Below are positions 23,790 through 38,626 of a stretch of 64,000 nt of DNA, one piece after another. Source of the stretch: Phallusia mammillata (Eukaryota; Chordata; Ascidiacea; Phlebobranchia; Ascidiidae). Position numbers and translations under genes: made by a program. The stretch's first letter is position 1. Each line of letters opens with the position of its first letter. The notes beneath the pieces were generated by a model. That model was not told the DNA's origin. It saw nothing but the letters and a program-made list of their open reading frames with translations, and searched no databases. The stretch spans positions 434,001-498,000 of the forward strand of contig QLIY01000001.1 in the NCBI GenBank assembly GCA_003260075.1. The letters run 5' to 3'.

Positions 23790-26700
23790 TAAATCGTAAT
23801 GAGGATTGCTGATCCCAAACCTTTTTGCTTTTCGAAATTTGCTGGAGTAAAAGCAAACACTTGAAGTTTTGTCAAATAACCATCTTAGAATTTTTTTACG
23901 AATAACGTGCATCATACCTGTTCTATTTACCGGTAATTTAATTAGAACTGCGTTAAAGTTTAATTTAAAGTAAAATGCATTTGAACCACGTAAAACAAAC
24001 ATTTGTCGTGGTAAAGCTCTAATTTTTCTTTTTTTTTCAGAAATGGTGGTAAACAAGCTTAGGCACACTATGAAACACATAACTGCCAGAGTACTTGAGT
24101 ATTAGAATACGTCATGCAGACATTTCAACAATGGCTGTTGTCATCATCAGTGCATGGCATCAGTGCAAGATAAACAAGTGTTTTTTTGTGTTTTTTGGCC
24201 TAGTTTTCTTCGTATTCAGGCCAGCCCGTGCCGACCAACACAACTGGCCAAATTTGAACTTTTCACTTTACTTTGAATCATGCTTAATTGGAATACAAAG
24301 CGATAAGTTAATGTTGATTTAATAAACTGACGTGTGAAATGGTAAACACTTAAAGTTGTTTGAAGAACTTGGGAAAAACAACAATTGAATGTTGCGACAT
24401 GGTAAGGGCGACCCACATGTGATAAGGTAACCGCTTTGGTAATACTAAGAACTTATGTTGTGCACAAAACAGAGCGCAAGAAATGTGTACACGAGATGAA
24501 CCCACTTGGATACACGGGTCGTTCCAACGGTGATTTGTACTTCGCAACTATGTTGCAATGAATATACACAGCTTGGCAAACGCACCGTTCTATATCAAAC
24601 CTGAAGCATTTTATACTTATGAAACATATCGAACATACCAAGTACAAATAAGCTACAACAAAGCCACTTTTGCAAACTGATATGGTGGTTTACAGTGTCA
24701 TGGGTGCGCTTTAGGGACGGAAACGCCAAAAATGAAAGTTTAAAGCCCAACTCCAGGACAAAAGGATACATAAAAGCGTGCAACCGCCCCCCCCCCTTTT
24801 CAATTCGGCTGCCGGCGATCAAGCGCGCGCCGCCTGCGCAAAAAACATTAATAAACAAAGATCGAGCGAGCAGTGTGGATGGGGCCTAAATCGTAATGAG
24901 GATTGCTGATCCCAAACCTTTTTGCTTTTCGAAATTTGCTGGAGTAAAAGCAAACACTTGAAGTTTTGTCAAATAACCATCTTAGAATTTTTTTACGAAT
25001 AACGTGCATCATACCTGTTCTATTTACCGGTAATTTAATTAGAACTGCGTTAAAGTTTAATTTAAAGTAAAATGCATTTGAACCACGTAAAACAAACATT
25101 TGTCGTGGTAAAGCTCTAATTTTGCTTTTTTTTTCAGAAATGGTGGTAAACAAGCTTAGGCACACTATGAAACACATAACTGCCAGAGTACTTGAGTATT
25201 AGAATACGTCATGCAGACATTTCAACAATGGCTGTTGTCATCATCAGTGCATGGCATCAGTGCAAGATAAACAAGTGTTTTTTTGTGTTTTTTGGCCTAG
25301 TTTTCTTCGTATTCAGGCCAGCCCGTGCCGACCAACACAACTGGCCAAATTTGAACTTTTCACTTTACTTTGAAACTTGCTTAATTGGAATACAAAGCGA
25401 TAAGTTAATGTTGATTTAATAAACTGACGTGTGAAATGGTAAACACTTAAAGTTGTTTGAAGAACTTGGGAAAAACAACAATTGAATGTTGCGACATGGT
25501 AAGGGCGACCCACATGTGATAAGGTAACCGCTTTGGTAATAATAACTTATGTTGTGCACAAAACAGAGCGCAAGAATCTTTACACAGGTTTACCTACTCC
25601 GATACAACGGTGGTTGCAACAGTAATTTGTGCTTCCCAACAAGTTGCAATGAAAATACACAGCTTGGCAAAGGCACAGTTTATTTTGTACTCATCAAACC
25701 TGAAGCATTTTATACTTATAAAGCATATCAAACATACCAAGTACAAAATATGCTACAACTTTTGCAAACTGATATGGTGATTTACAGTGTCATGAGTGCG
25801 CATTGGGGCAAAAAACGCGAAAAATAAACATTTAAAGCCTAACTCGAGGGCAAAAGGATACATAAAAGTGTGCAACCCACCGCCCATGAATTAAACTAAG
25901 TTTGCCCATGTTCAGCTGACGTAGCATTCTAACAAACGTCAGCATTTCACCGCAAACGCGTCAGTGTCAGGAAACAACGCCCAAACAACTAAGTTAAAGA
26001 TATATTGGTTAAGCCGCTATAAATTTCATATTCCTTGCCCCCCCCCCGTTTGCCCATGTTCAGCTGACGTAGCATTCTAACACACGTCAGCGTTTCACCG
26101 CAAAGCGTCAGTGTCAGGAAACAACGCCCAACAACTAACTTAAAGATATATTGGTTAAGCCGCTATAAATTTCATATTCCTTTAATCAAACAGGCCATTA
26201 AATGCGCATGTCCGCACACGTTGGGTTGTTTTCCTGAAAGAGTTTGGTCGTCAATGGTCGCATCGGCAAATCATTGGGCTTTGGGTCAAATAATGTTTAG
26301 AAAACGTTAAATGTCACAAGGTAACTTTATCGTTAACTTATATTACCCACCACATTTCTTTGTATGGAGACCAATTTTATGTCAGCTCAAAGTTATAATG
26401 ATTTTGGAATTATAATTGTTTCCTGTGGACCAGAATTAGACAATTGACTTAAAAGCACTGGATAAAGTCCAGATGACAAATATATTTTTGGAAATGAGGC
26501 TCTAATAGCAAAGAAAACTAGACCGGTTCAACCTCCTCTGTATTTAGGCAATATCAAGGCGCAAAAAGTGACGTAATGTATGTACTTGACTTGCATTATC
26601 ATAATAGTTTGAAATGCAAATGGCACAATTTCAAATTAATGAAAAATCTACACGTAAATCTCAAAAGGTTTGTGCAAGTAAAAAGTAGGACAAGCGCTAA

Positions 26701-27462
26701 ACAAAGGGCGGGGCTTCCGATGTCTCGACCCCCCCCCCGGGTCAAATAAAGCTTAAGAAATCGTTTGAGGTCACAAAGTAACTTTATCGTTAACTTATAT
26801 TACCATCCACAGTCCTTTGCATGGAGACCAAAATTGTATCAGTTCAAAGCTATGGCGATTTGGAATTAAATTTGTTTCCCATGTACCAGAATTAGACAAA
26901 AGATTTAAAAACAGTGGCTAAAGGCCAGATGACAAATATATTTTTGAAAATGAGGCCCAAAGTCAAATAGCAAAGCAAACTAGACCGGTTGAACCTTCGT
27001 TGTATTTAGGCGATTATCAAGGCGCAAAAAGTGACATAATGTCTATACTTGACTTCCATTTTTATAATAGTTTGCAATGCAAGGAACAAAATTTTGCATT
27101 TTTGAAAAATCCACACGTAAAACTCAAAAGGTTTGTGCAAGTAAAAAGTAGGACAAGCGCTAAACAGAGGGCGGGGCTTCCGATTTCTGGGCCCCCCCCC
27201 CTTACAGTGTCATGGGTGCGCTTTAGGGGCGGAAACGCCAAAAATGAACATTTAAAGCCTAACTCCAGGGCAAAAGGATACATGAAAGTGTGCAACCCAC
27301 CGCCCATGAATTAAACTCCCCCCCCCCCAAACACAGATAACGAGTAATCTTAAAAACCTTTGGCCAAGTGCTTTATTACGTGCGGCCTATTTGTTCAACC
27401 AATATGGGCGCGGTGGACGAAATACCGCGTCAGTCATCAAACATTTTATCCATCCCAGTGCC

Positions 27463-27515
27463 TATATAAGACGAATCAATCCCGTAGGATCCAAGAGAGA
27501 ACAAGCGTCAAAAAA
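27463..27515 (+). promoter_or_regulatory. TATA box and leader of gene C
   Basis: TATATAAG at 27463-27470 lies 46 bases upstream of the ATG, in the same context as gene B. An allelic copy of promoter and ATG is at about 27657-27813; it ends at a 10-C run two bases after the ATG. Confidence 0.65.
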
Positions 27516-29846
27516 ATGTGGAAACAAGTTATCGTCATCGTTGCAGCTTTTGCTTTGGTCGCTCAAGCGGTCGAAATTACTGGTAAGTTTATGAACTATG
27601 TTTAACACGTAATAATTTTCTTCAATTTATTATGATGTAGTTTTGACCCCCCCCCCTTACGAGCGGCATATTTGTTCAACCAATGTAGCCGCGGTGGACG
27701 AAATTGCGTGTCAGTCATCAAACATTTTATCCATCCCAGTCCCTATATAAGACGAATCAATCCCGTAGGATCCGAGAGAACAAGAACAAGAGAACAAGAG
27801 TCAGAAAAATGTTCCCCCCCCCCATAAGTTGTCTAATTCTCGACGGCAACAAACAAGGAAGTTGGGCTTTTGCTTGTTTTTTTGCGAATTTTGAGAATAA
27901 ATGTCTGATACAATGTCCTGTCATTTGGGGGCAATTTACTCCCTCTTGCAGTATTTATTTGAAACATTGCAATGGTATTAGAATAATATAGTGCAAATCT
28001 ACAGGTGTCAAAAATATCAACTCTTCTGGCAAATGTACCCCCCCCCCCATAAGTTGTCTAATTCTCGACGGCAACAAACAAGGAAGTTGGGCTTTTCCAT
28101 GTTTTTTTGCGAATTTTGAGAATAAAAAAATTATAAAAAAAACCTTTTGGGGCAATTTTCTCCCTCTTGCAGTATTTATTTGAAACATTGCAATGGTAAT
28201 AGAATAATATAGCGCAAATCTACATGTGTCAAAAGTATCAACTCTTCTGGCAAATGTATTTTTATTCCGACGTTTCGACGCCCTAATTATACACGATAAA
28301 CAACGTGCACTGTACTACGCGGATTCAGTGTTATTTATCCTGATAAAGGCAACCTGTATAAGACGTCGAAACGTCGGAACAAAAATATAACCCCCCCCCC
28401 ATTCCGACGTTTCGACGCCCTAATTATACACGATAAACAACGTGCACTACTACGCGGATTCAGTGTTATTATCCTGATAAAGGCAATAGGACGTCGAAAC
28501 GTCGGAATAAAAATACAATTGCCAGAAGAGCTCCATAAACTTGATATTATGTCTGGCAGCAATAGCTTATATATGTGTCAAATATATATTAAGAAAACCC
28601 CCCCCCCCAGAAGAGCTCCATAAACTTGATATTATGCCTGGCAGCAATAGCTTATTTATGTGTCAAATATATATTAAGAAGAAAAAATGCACCACACTTG
28701 TTCTAAAATATAGGGTGAAAATACTATACAATGAAAGTTTACTTTTTTAATGATTGCAAACAGAAACATGTACTGGCGATGATGGAGAAATGTTGAGCAC
28801 AGGACCAATGGCAAACCCTGATGACTGCAGCAAATTTTATCAGGTGAAGTGAATGAGTTTACAAATCAAGTCATATTTTTGTTTTTCATTTGGCATGGCA
28901 AAAAACCGAAACATAGTTTTACTGCACATTACACATTGTATATTTTTGTATTTTAAATAACCCCTCTGATGTATTTTAAATCAAAAAATTGAGCTAACAA
29001 CAACAATTCATGTGTTTTAGTGTTCCAATGGATACCAGTATGACATGGATTGTCCAGCCGGCCTTGTTTTTAACCCAGATAACAGTGTTTGTGATTACCT
29101 GGACAATGTGCCCTCATGTCAACCCACAGAACCACCACCAGAAGATGGTAAGAGATGAATGAAATGAGAATGTGTAAATATCATTACTTGACAGGGTAAA
29201 CAGTGTTGGCATTTGCCCATGTCTAATCATGGGTCATCGAAGGACACAAACTTTGAAAATAGTGCCATTTATCAAAACAATGGACCATGTCCAGGCACTG
29301 CCTAGCAACAGACACATTACTGCTGCCCAGCAACTGCTACCAACAAGCAACTAATGATAAATTGTGTAATTTTTTTTAGACAGCACAGTCATTTGTGAAC
29401 ATGAAAAAAAGAAGATCTATTGCCCACCATTCCATAAAATGGTCATCACTGATGCATTTTATGGCAGAGATGATGCCACTACGTAAGTTTAAGAAGTCAT
29501 TTAGGCAATAATAAAAACATTTTTTAATGTGTCATTTTTAAGCGATAATAAAAATATTTTTGATGCGAAGTCAATCTTTTGTAGCAATAAAACATAAGAT
29601 GTTTATGTGATAGTATAAGCCACATCTTATTATGTACATGAATTTGTTTTTAGATGCGGCGGTCCTGTGAAAACCACTGACTGCAAAGCAGCAATGTCAC
29701 TCATCAAAATTCGGGACCAGTGCAATTCAGAGAATTTCTGCTTTTTGTATGCGGATAACTCTGAGTTTGGGGACCCATGTGTTGGCACTTTTAAATATAT
29801 CAGAATGTCATACAAGTGCCGCTTGGGTGGTGATTTGGTGGAATAA
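27516..29846 (+). CDS. Gene C: secreted CBM14 plus SUEL-type lectin protein
   Basis: Five exons join in phase: 27516-27582 (signal peptide MWKQVIVIVAAFALVAQA), 28764-28843, 29021-29147, 29380-29482 and 29654-29846, for about 189 residues. Exons 2-3 form a CBM14 domain (CTGDDGEM to NVPSC) followed by a short PTEPPPED linker. Exons 4-5 form a SUEL lectin domain with eight cysteines and FYGRDD; the second hallmark is FGDPCVGTFKYI, with Phe for the usual Tyr. It differs from gene B in the linker, which lacks the Thr/Pro repeats, and in many lectin residues (NFCFLYADNSEF against RECLLYAHNSVY), so the sugar-binding face may differ. AATAAA is present at about 29965. Confidence 0.82.
27824..28600. 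repeat. Allelic repeats and a palindromic element in gene C intron 1
   Basis: About 27824-28037 and 28049-28260 are two copies of one sequence. About 28263-28380 and 28401-28515 are two copies of an inverted-repeat element whose arms read CCGACGTTTCGACG and CGTCGAAACGTCGG. About 28530-28597 repeats at 28609-28680. Each pair is separated by a 10-C run, again fitting unmerged alleles. Confidence 0.55.
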
Positions 29847-31116
29847 ATGATGCTTTAATCATCCTTGAACATACTTGTGCATTGTACTATTTTTTGGAAC
29901 TAATTGTTTGTCGATAATTTTTACTTCTGTGTACAAAATTTAATTTCAGAATGAATTTTTTAACAATAAACATTTGCACCAGTATTGAAGATTACATTTT
30001 ATAGGTGTGTGACATACAGTTGATGAATTGTGTACTAAATATACTAAACAACACAATTACAGACATGATACATAACACAAAAATTTAGTATTTGACCACT
30101 ATCTTCATACAACTATTTCAATTACTATTTCAAGCATTTTACCTGGGTTATTTGCTGTTAAAAAAACATGGTTTTAAGTAGAAATTCGTTTTTCACTCAC
30201 CTTTAAACATTGGTTATGGTCCTATGTCCTGCGCTACTTTGAGTACTCAGCAAATGCATTTCGTACATAACCGATTTGTCGGGCAGCAGGCTGTTTAAAG
30301 TTTTTAAAACTAAAAGGGGTCACAGATGAAGCTGAATTACTGCAAATAAATAAGCAGTTGGGCAGATAAAGAGTTATATTGCCTAACATTTATAGTCAAA
30401 AACCATAATGGAACAAAAGCGAAAGACTTGGGGACGACGCTGTTTTTTCCCGCCGAAAACAGCATCATAGAAATTTATGACGATAATTTATGGTCCAACA
30501 AAATTCTTTTTAATTTTTTTCCAATTTTAAATCACCTGCTTATATAAGCACAATACAAAATGATCATATCATGCCAAAACAGTGATTTTAGATAAGGTCT
30601 TGCCAAAAATATGCCAACGCCAACGAGCGTGTCAACAGCAAAGTACGTGGCGAAGAGATGCATTTTGGGAAACGAGTCGAACTTGTTTCGGGAGTTCCCG
30701 GGGGTTCGCAAAAATAACGAGTTGATGTCAGTTAGCAAAAGCTCTGGGGTAAATTTTCGTATAGTACTTGTGTTACAGAGAATTTTTCTTTTTAAAAGTG
30801 AATTTCTAGTTGTTTGCTGGGCTCCGAATTGTGTTTTTCAACAAAATGGGTTATGTCCAATACAATAGATGAAAAATTGTAGGGTTGTGATTAGTTGTTG
30901 TAAAGCCTCTAAACCTAAAAGTTTGCAATAGTATACGTTTATACTAATAAATTGAAACAATAACAATTTAAATTTTCATAAATTGAAGTGGTAAGAAAGT
31001 TGTAAAATTGTGCAGTAGATTTTGTATTGTATGTGCCAAGCAATTTTGTTTTGTTGTGTGCAGTAATAGGAAATTTTTACATAAGTTTGTGTATTGCATT
31101 ATTTGTCACCTCTGCA
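29847..31116. other. Intergenic region between gene C and SURF4
   Basis: About 30130-30690 is a diverged copy of the 3' flank of gene B. No gene is supported. The end of the region should contain the SURF4 promoter, but no TATA box is evident. Confidence 0.5.
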
Positions 31117-34515
<3,399 letters not shown>

Positions 34516-35370
34516 GTATTGACAACAAGATCACTATTATTGTAATTGTGCCTATTTGACTTGAACCAAATTTTGAACTGAAATATTGTATTGGTCCACT
34601 GTTGTCAACCCTGAATGTGCCATTGAAGCATTTACTTTTTGTTGAAGCCAATGTTTGTGCGCATCAACTTAAATTCTACTTTTAGTATTTTACACCAAAG
34701 TTTCAATGTTAGCTGAGTAAAAACTGTATGACATTTTTTCTGCCATTGAATTTGAAAATATTCTGTAGGGGAGCTTAAACCTATTTGTTGCTAAAAAGTA
34801 GATTGTTTCCTTCCAAATAAAACGTAAGAAATGTGCAATTGTGTGCAATCTTAGTGTATGTTTGATACATAGATAGTAACAATTGTAGAGTACGGTGTAT
34901 GTATAGCATGTCGAGTTCTCTCTCTACCAATACAATCATCATTGCTTTTCAAATGTCTCTTAACTGTTTAATTTGGCAAACACGAAGTGGAATTAGACAG
35001 TGACAAAATTTATGGCAGCCTTTGATTGAGAGATATTTCAGGTTCTGTGAACACACTCCAGGATAAAGCTGCTGGTCTTTTTTAGGTGACAGCCACCATA
35101 ATTTGTGTGCATAGAAATATATTTCGCCTAATGGTTTCAATATAAGTCGAACAGTTTATATGCAGTTTGTGTTACGATGCGCTTTCCCAGAACTTTCTAG
35201 ACAGTTCACTGGTATTAACAATAACTGTCGAAACTTTTCAAAAGCGCAGCTAAATCAATGTAGTTTTGCGTCTTCCTCTCTTAGCGGTTTCATGACATAC
35301 ACCCATATTGTTTTCTGTAGCCAGGAAGTGAATGGATTTCCTCGTTTGATTTACTGACTGACTGTTTTAG

Positions 35371-35955
35371 GTTGTTATGGACCTCCTGGGCATCGCTTGT
35401 ATTCTCTGCGTTGCCGTCGGTTTCCATGCAAAAATCTGTGCCACTGTCCTTGTGGTTGGTTTGATGATCTTAAACCTGAGCGTCAACAACTTCTGGTCCT
35501 ACTCTAACATTATGAATGATTTCCTTAAATATGATTTCTTCCAGGTAAGAACAAATAAATGAAATACTTATGTTGCAACCCCATCATATTTTTGGCCAAC
35601 AACTCACCTAAGAATCCAACCACTGTTTGTGAAACAACAACCTTTTCGTTAGTTTCATCTGAATAATTTGACTTGTTACTTTGCTATACCTGATACCGTT
35701 ATCATTTAACACAAAGAAGGTTAATTCATCGTTTGTTTTGAAATACACTGACAGTGAATCAACTTTTTTAAGTTTTTTTTTTGTGAACTTAAATTTGTAA
35801 ATTGTTTTGCAATCTTGAATGCCACTGGAAAGGTTTTCACCAAATGCATTATTTTTAATGTCATGCAGGTTATGTCTGTGATTGGTGGACTTCTTTTGAT
35901 GATAGAAAAGGGACCTGGCGATATTAGTTATGACGAATACAAGAAATCAATGTAA
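35371..35955 (+). CDS. SURF4: Alternative C-terminal exons of SURF4
   Basis: Exon 35371-35544 and exon 35869-35955 together encode a second version of the SURF4 C-terminal 86 residues. It aligns along its whole length with the main last exon ([20 protein letters not shown] against [42 protein letters not shown] against [20 protein letters not shown]) and also ends in a dilysine motif (KKSM). Both versions begin in phase 0, so either can join exon 33214-33400. Unlike the main last exon, this one is split by an intron. It lies 0.55 kb beyond the first AATAAA, so choice of last exon would be coupled to choice of poly(A) site. No exons 1-5 precede it, so a separate gene is less likely. Confidence 0.75.
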
Positions 35956-36606
35956 ACTTCTATTTCCTAAATTACATACCTTTGTTTTTGACATTGTAAT
36001 GTACACGAGTTTAATGTGATGTTGTAATGCTTTGGTCCAAATTTAACAGTTGGAAGTTGACAAAATCTGGGGTTGTTTCTAAGCTGCTGTTCTGTTTGCG
36101 CTTATTTGTATGCTCAGTTTCAAAAATACAATTTTCAGTATTGAAGGATTATTAGTCTCTGCATTTTTGTATGTTGAAACCCTAATACACATGTGTTCAG
36201 TCACATAATCGCAACACCAGTCAAAAGTCATACATTGCTGATTGATTTCGAAATTGTTTAGAATTTTAGAGCATTTAAACAAGCTTTTTATGTTGGCGTT
36301 TTTAGTGCGAGGTATGGAAAGGTTATAGGTTACATCAGGTCGCCAGGTTTAAAATGTGAGTATTCCTGCATAGGTTTACTTCGGGGCTGTACAATCTGCT
36401 GCTGATGATGATTTTTTGTCACAGTCGTGAATTGATTAAAACGGAGCGCGGTATGGGTATATTTTACGCTAAGTAGACATACTTTAAGTTAGAAATTAAA
36501 TCCTGATTTTTGGGCATCGCAGAAATTTCAACGTGGTAATTTAGTCGCAGCAAGCACATGGCCTTCATTCCATGCCGGCGAATTTAACGTGGTAATTACT
36601 TAGCTA
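35956..36606. other. SURF4 3' flank, nothing coding seen
   Basis: This is non-coding, AT-rich sequence between the SURF4 alternative terminus and the MITE. No conserved reading frame or repeat was recognised. Confidence 0.5.
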
Positions 36607-37016
36607 CCGTATTTACTCGATTGTAAGCCGCGGCTTATATTGGTTTTTAGCTGCCGTTTGTGCGGCTTATAATCGAGGGCGACTTACATTTTAATTTTAT
36701 GTCAAAATTATTTCTACACTCCAACGTTTTAAATTCTTTGGGGTTCAAAACATGTATTACTATGTATGTACCGATTATACGTCGATATACGTTCTGTTGG
36801 GTACAGTTATCAACGTAACTAACAAATATGGGTAAATAGTTGTGCTATGTAACAACAGAAAGAAGTATTAGGAAACAATAGTATCAAAAATTCCAGCGTG
36901 CAGCTTACAATCGAGGGCGGCTTACATTATTTTTTTAACACCTCAACATGCGGCTTACAATCGAGCAATCGAGGGCGGCTTATAAACGAGGGCGGCTTAC
37001 AATCGAGTAAATACGG
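36607..37016. mobile_element. TA-flanked MITE (Tc1/mariner type)
   Basis: The terminal inverted repeat is CCGTATTTACTCGATTGTAAG and its reverse complement, with TA on each outer side (36605-36606 and 37017-37018). The interior carries several copies of a GCGGCTTACAATCGAGGG-like sub-repeat near the right end. It is 410 bases without coding capacity. Confidence 0.65.
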
Positions 37017-37217
37017 TACTGTGATTTACAAACATTAACCATGGGCACACTGGCGGCCGTTGGTTAAATAAGAACCGGAGAAGCGGCTGTCAAAAGTGAA
37101 AAAGTTGTACACTTCTTGGTCTACGTTGTTAGAATAAGATTAGTTAACAAAAATGTCGTTCAACTGGTGTTAATGTTAAACAAAAATACTAGTTGTTTCT
37201 ATCCATAACTTGTATTT

Positions 37218-37263
37218 TCGCTGACGTTTCGTCCACCAGAACGGTAGGACTTCTTCAGAGCAA
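37218..37263 (-). ncRNA. Hammerhead-like motif, first direct repeat
   Basis: On the minus strand, TTGCT is followed by CTGAAGA, stem II GTCC...GGAC, GAAAC, GTC and AGCGA. Stem I TTGCT/AGCGA pairs over five bases (one G-U). There is one extra A between core and stem II, so the fold is slightly non-canonical. Confidence 0.4.
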
Positions 37264-37726
37264 TGAATGACGAATGCAAGCAACAAGCGAAAGGCGCAAG
37301 AACAGCGTGATACCATGAAAAATAATTATATTATAACAAAGGCCATCCGAAAAGAGTAGCGTCCGTTGCAAAACGATGAAGCGGCACTAATGTCCGAAAT
37401 TTGATGGATTGGTCGGGCGTCTTGGGTGGATTCCTTTTCAAACCGTTGGTACATCGAGCTGTCCCCTAGAGGCGATTGAGCCTAAGTTCGTAATGTAGTC
37501 TATCCAAATCTGATGTGGCCATATTCTTTTTTGATGGTACCGATATCGACTGCCTTGACATACCTTCTGACCGCTGATAGACTCGCTTCATTATAATCTC
37601 TTCTGATAATAGAAAATGCTGTACAGGCGTTTTCGTCCACCAGGTTGCATATTTAACAAAAATGTCGTTCAACTGGTGTTAATGTTAAACAAAAATACTA
37701 GTTGTTTCTATCCATAACTTGTATTT

Positions 37727-37772
37727 TCGCTGACGTTTCGTCCACCAGAACGGTAGGACTTCTTCAGAGCAA
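37727..37772 (-). ncRNA. Hammerhead-like motif, second direct repeat
   Basis: Identical to the motif at 37218-37263, offset by 509 bases. Paired ribozymes in the two direct repeats would release a unit-length RNA. Confidence 0.4.
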
Positions 37773-37878
37773 TGAATGACGAATGCAAGCAACAAGCGAA
37801 AGGCGCAAGAACAGCGTGATACCATGAAAAATAATTATATTGTAACAAAGGCCATCCGAAAAGAGTATAAGATTAGTT

Positions 37879-38626
37879 GTTTGGTGATTTTCTGGATGCA
37901 AACTTTCTGACAATGTATGAACTTTAACATTAGAATTCAACATGTATTCGAATCAGTTATATGTATTGATTAACGATAAAACTATGACATGAAAAGTTCT
38001 GCATAAAAATATTAAACCACAAACCAATTTCAACGCTTGAGTGGCTATTTTTAGCCCCGTGACGTATTACTGAAAGGCAGCCAAGCGAAACCGGATCAAT
38101 AAAGTTTTATTCTTATTGACGAAGCTGTCGAGTTTAAAGAAAATTCGCTTTTTGTTCCGTTTCAGAATTCAGATGTTAAGTGGATTCTTGTAAAAGGTTT
38201 AAGCTGCAACGTTTGAAATATTGTATAAAGTAGCATGGGTACAATACGCGTTACTCGATAATTAAGTTACTATACGTGGCTGCGTTTGTTTTATTCTTTC
38301 GTGCTATACTTTTATGTCAGTCATTTCGCAGAGGTTTAGTCGAGTTGGGTTAAGTTTATTTCGCTTACCGATATATTTGGGTATAAACCGCTGTTGTAAT
38401 TTTTTAGTCTATGCTTCATTTATAAATGTAAATGAATTTCAAGTTTGGTAAATGAATTTTAAGTTTCGAAATCCTTTTTACTAAACTGTTGATTTAACCA
38501 GTTTGTGTTCACTATTTTTAGACTGTCAGTTTTGTGTGAGAAATGTTTTGAGTCTGTTTTCAGTCATTTGGATTTACAACTGCATTAAAGCAAGATTATT
38601 ATATCTGTAAACAAAAGCTGATCAAC
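37879..38626. other. Upstream region of the Munc18 gene
   Basis: No coding sequence was seen. The promoter of the following gene must lie here or further upstream, but no TATA box or other motif is convincing. Confidence 0.4.

Larger units (their letters stand above)
21669..27462. repeat. Duplicated intergenic blocks between genes B and C
   Basis: No gene is supported in this 5.8 kb. About 21960-22450 resembles 30130-30690 (shared 3' flank of genes B and C). About 23698-24786 and 24797-25890 are near-identical 1.09 kb copies joined by a 10-C run. About 25905-26037 repeats at 26048-26180, and about 26330-26728 at 26740-27190. Reading frames such as 23751-24080 and 24848-25177 (minus) merely repeat because the DNA does. 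A single N is at 23464. Confidence 0.6.
37146..37866 (-). mobile_element. Short Penelope-like element with direct repeats
   Basis: Two nearly identical direct repeats of about 210 bases (37146-37357 and 37655-37866) flank about 300 unique bases. The unit is bounded by a 12-base target duplication (ataagattagtt at 37134-37145 and 37867-37878). Each repeat contains a hammerhead-like core on the minus strand. This layout matches the pseudo-LTRs of truncated Penelope-like elements. The 68-codon minus-strand frame 37466-37672 could be a remnant of an element protein, but I do not recognise it. Confidence 0.5.

Noticed and set aside
23751-25177. Two identical 109-codon minus-strand frames
   Set aside because: They repeat because the DNA block repeats; there is no splice context, start context or recognisable domain.
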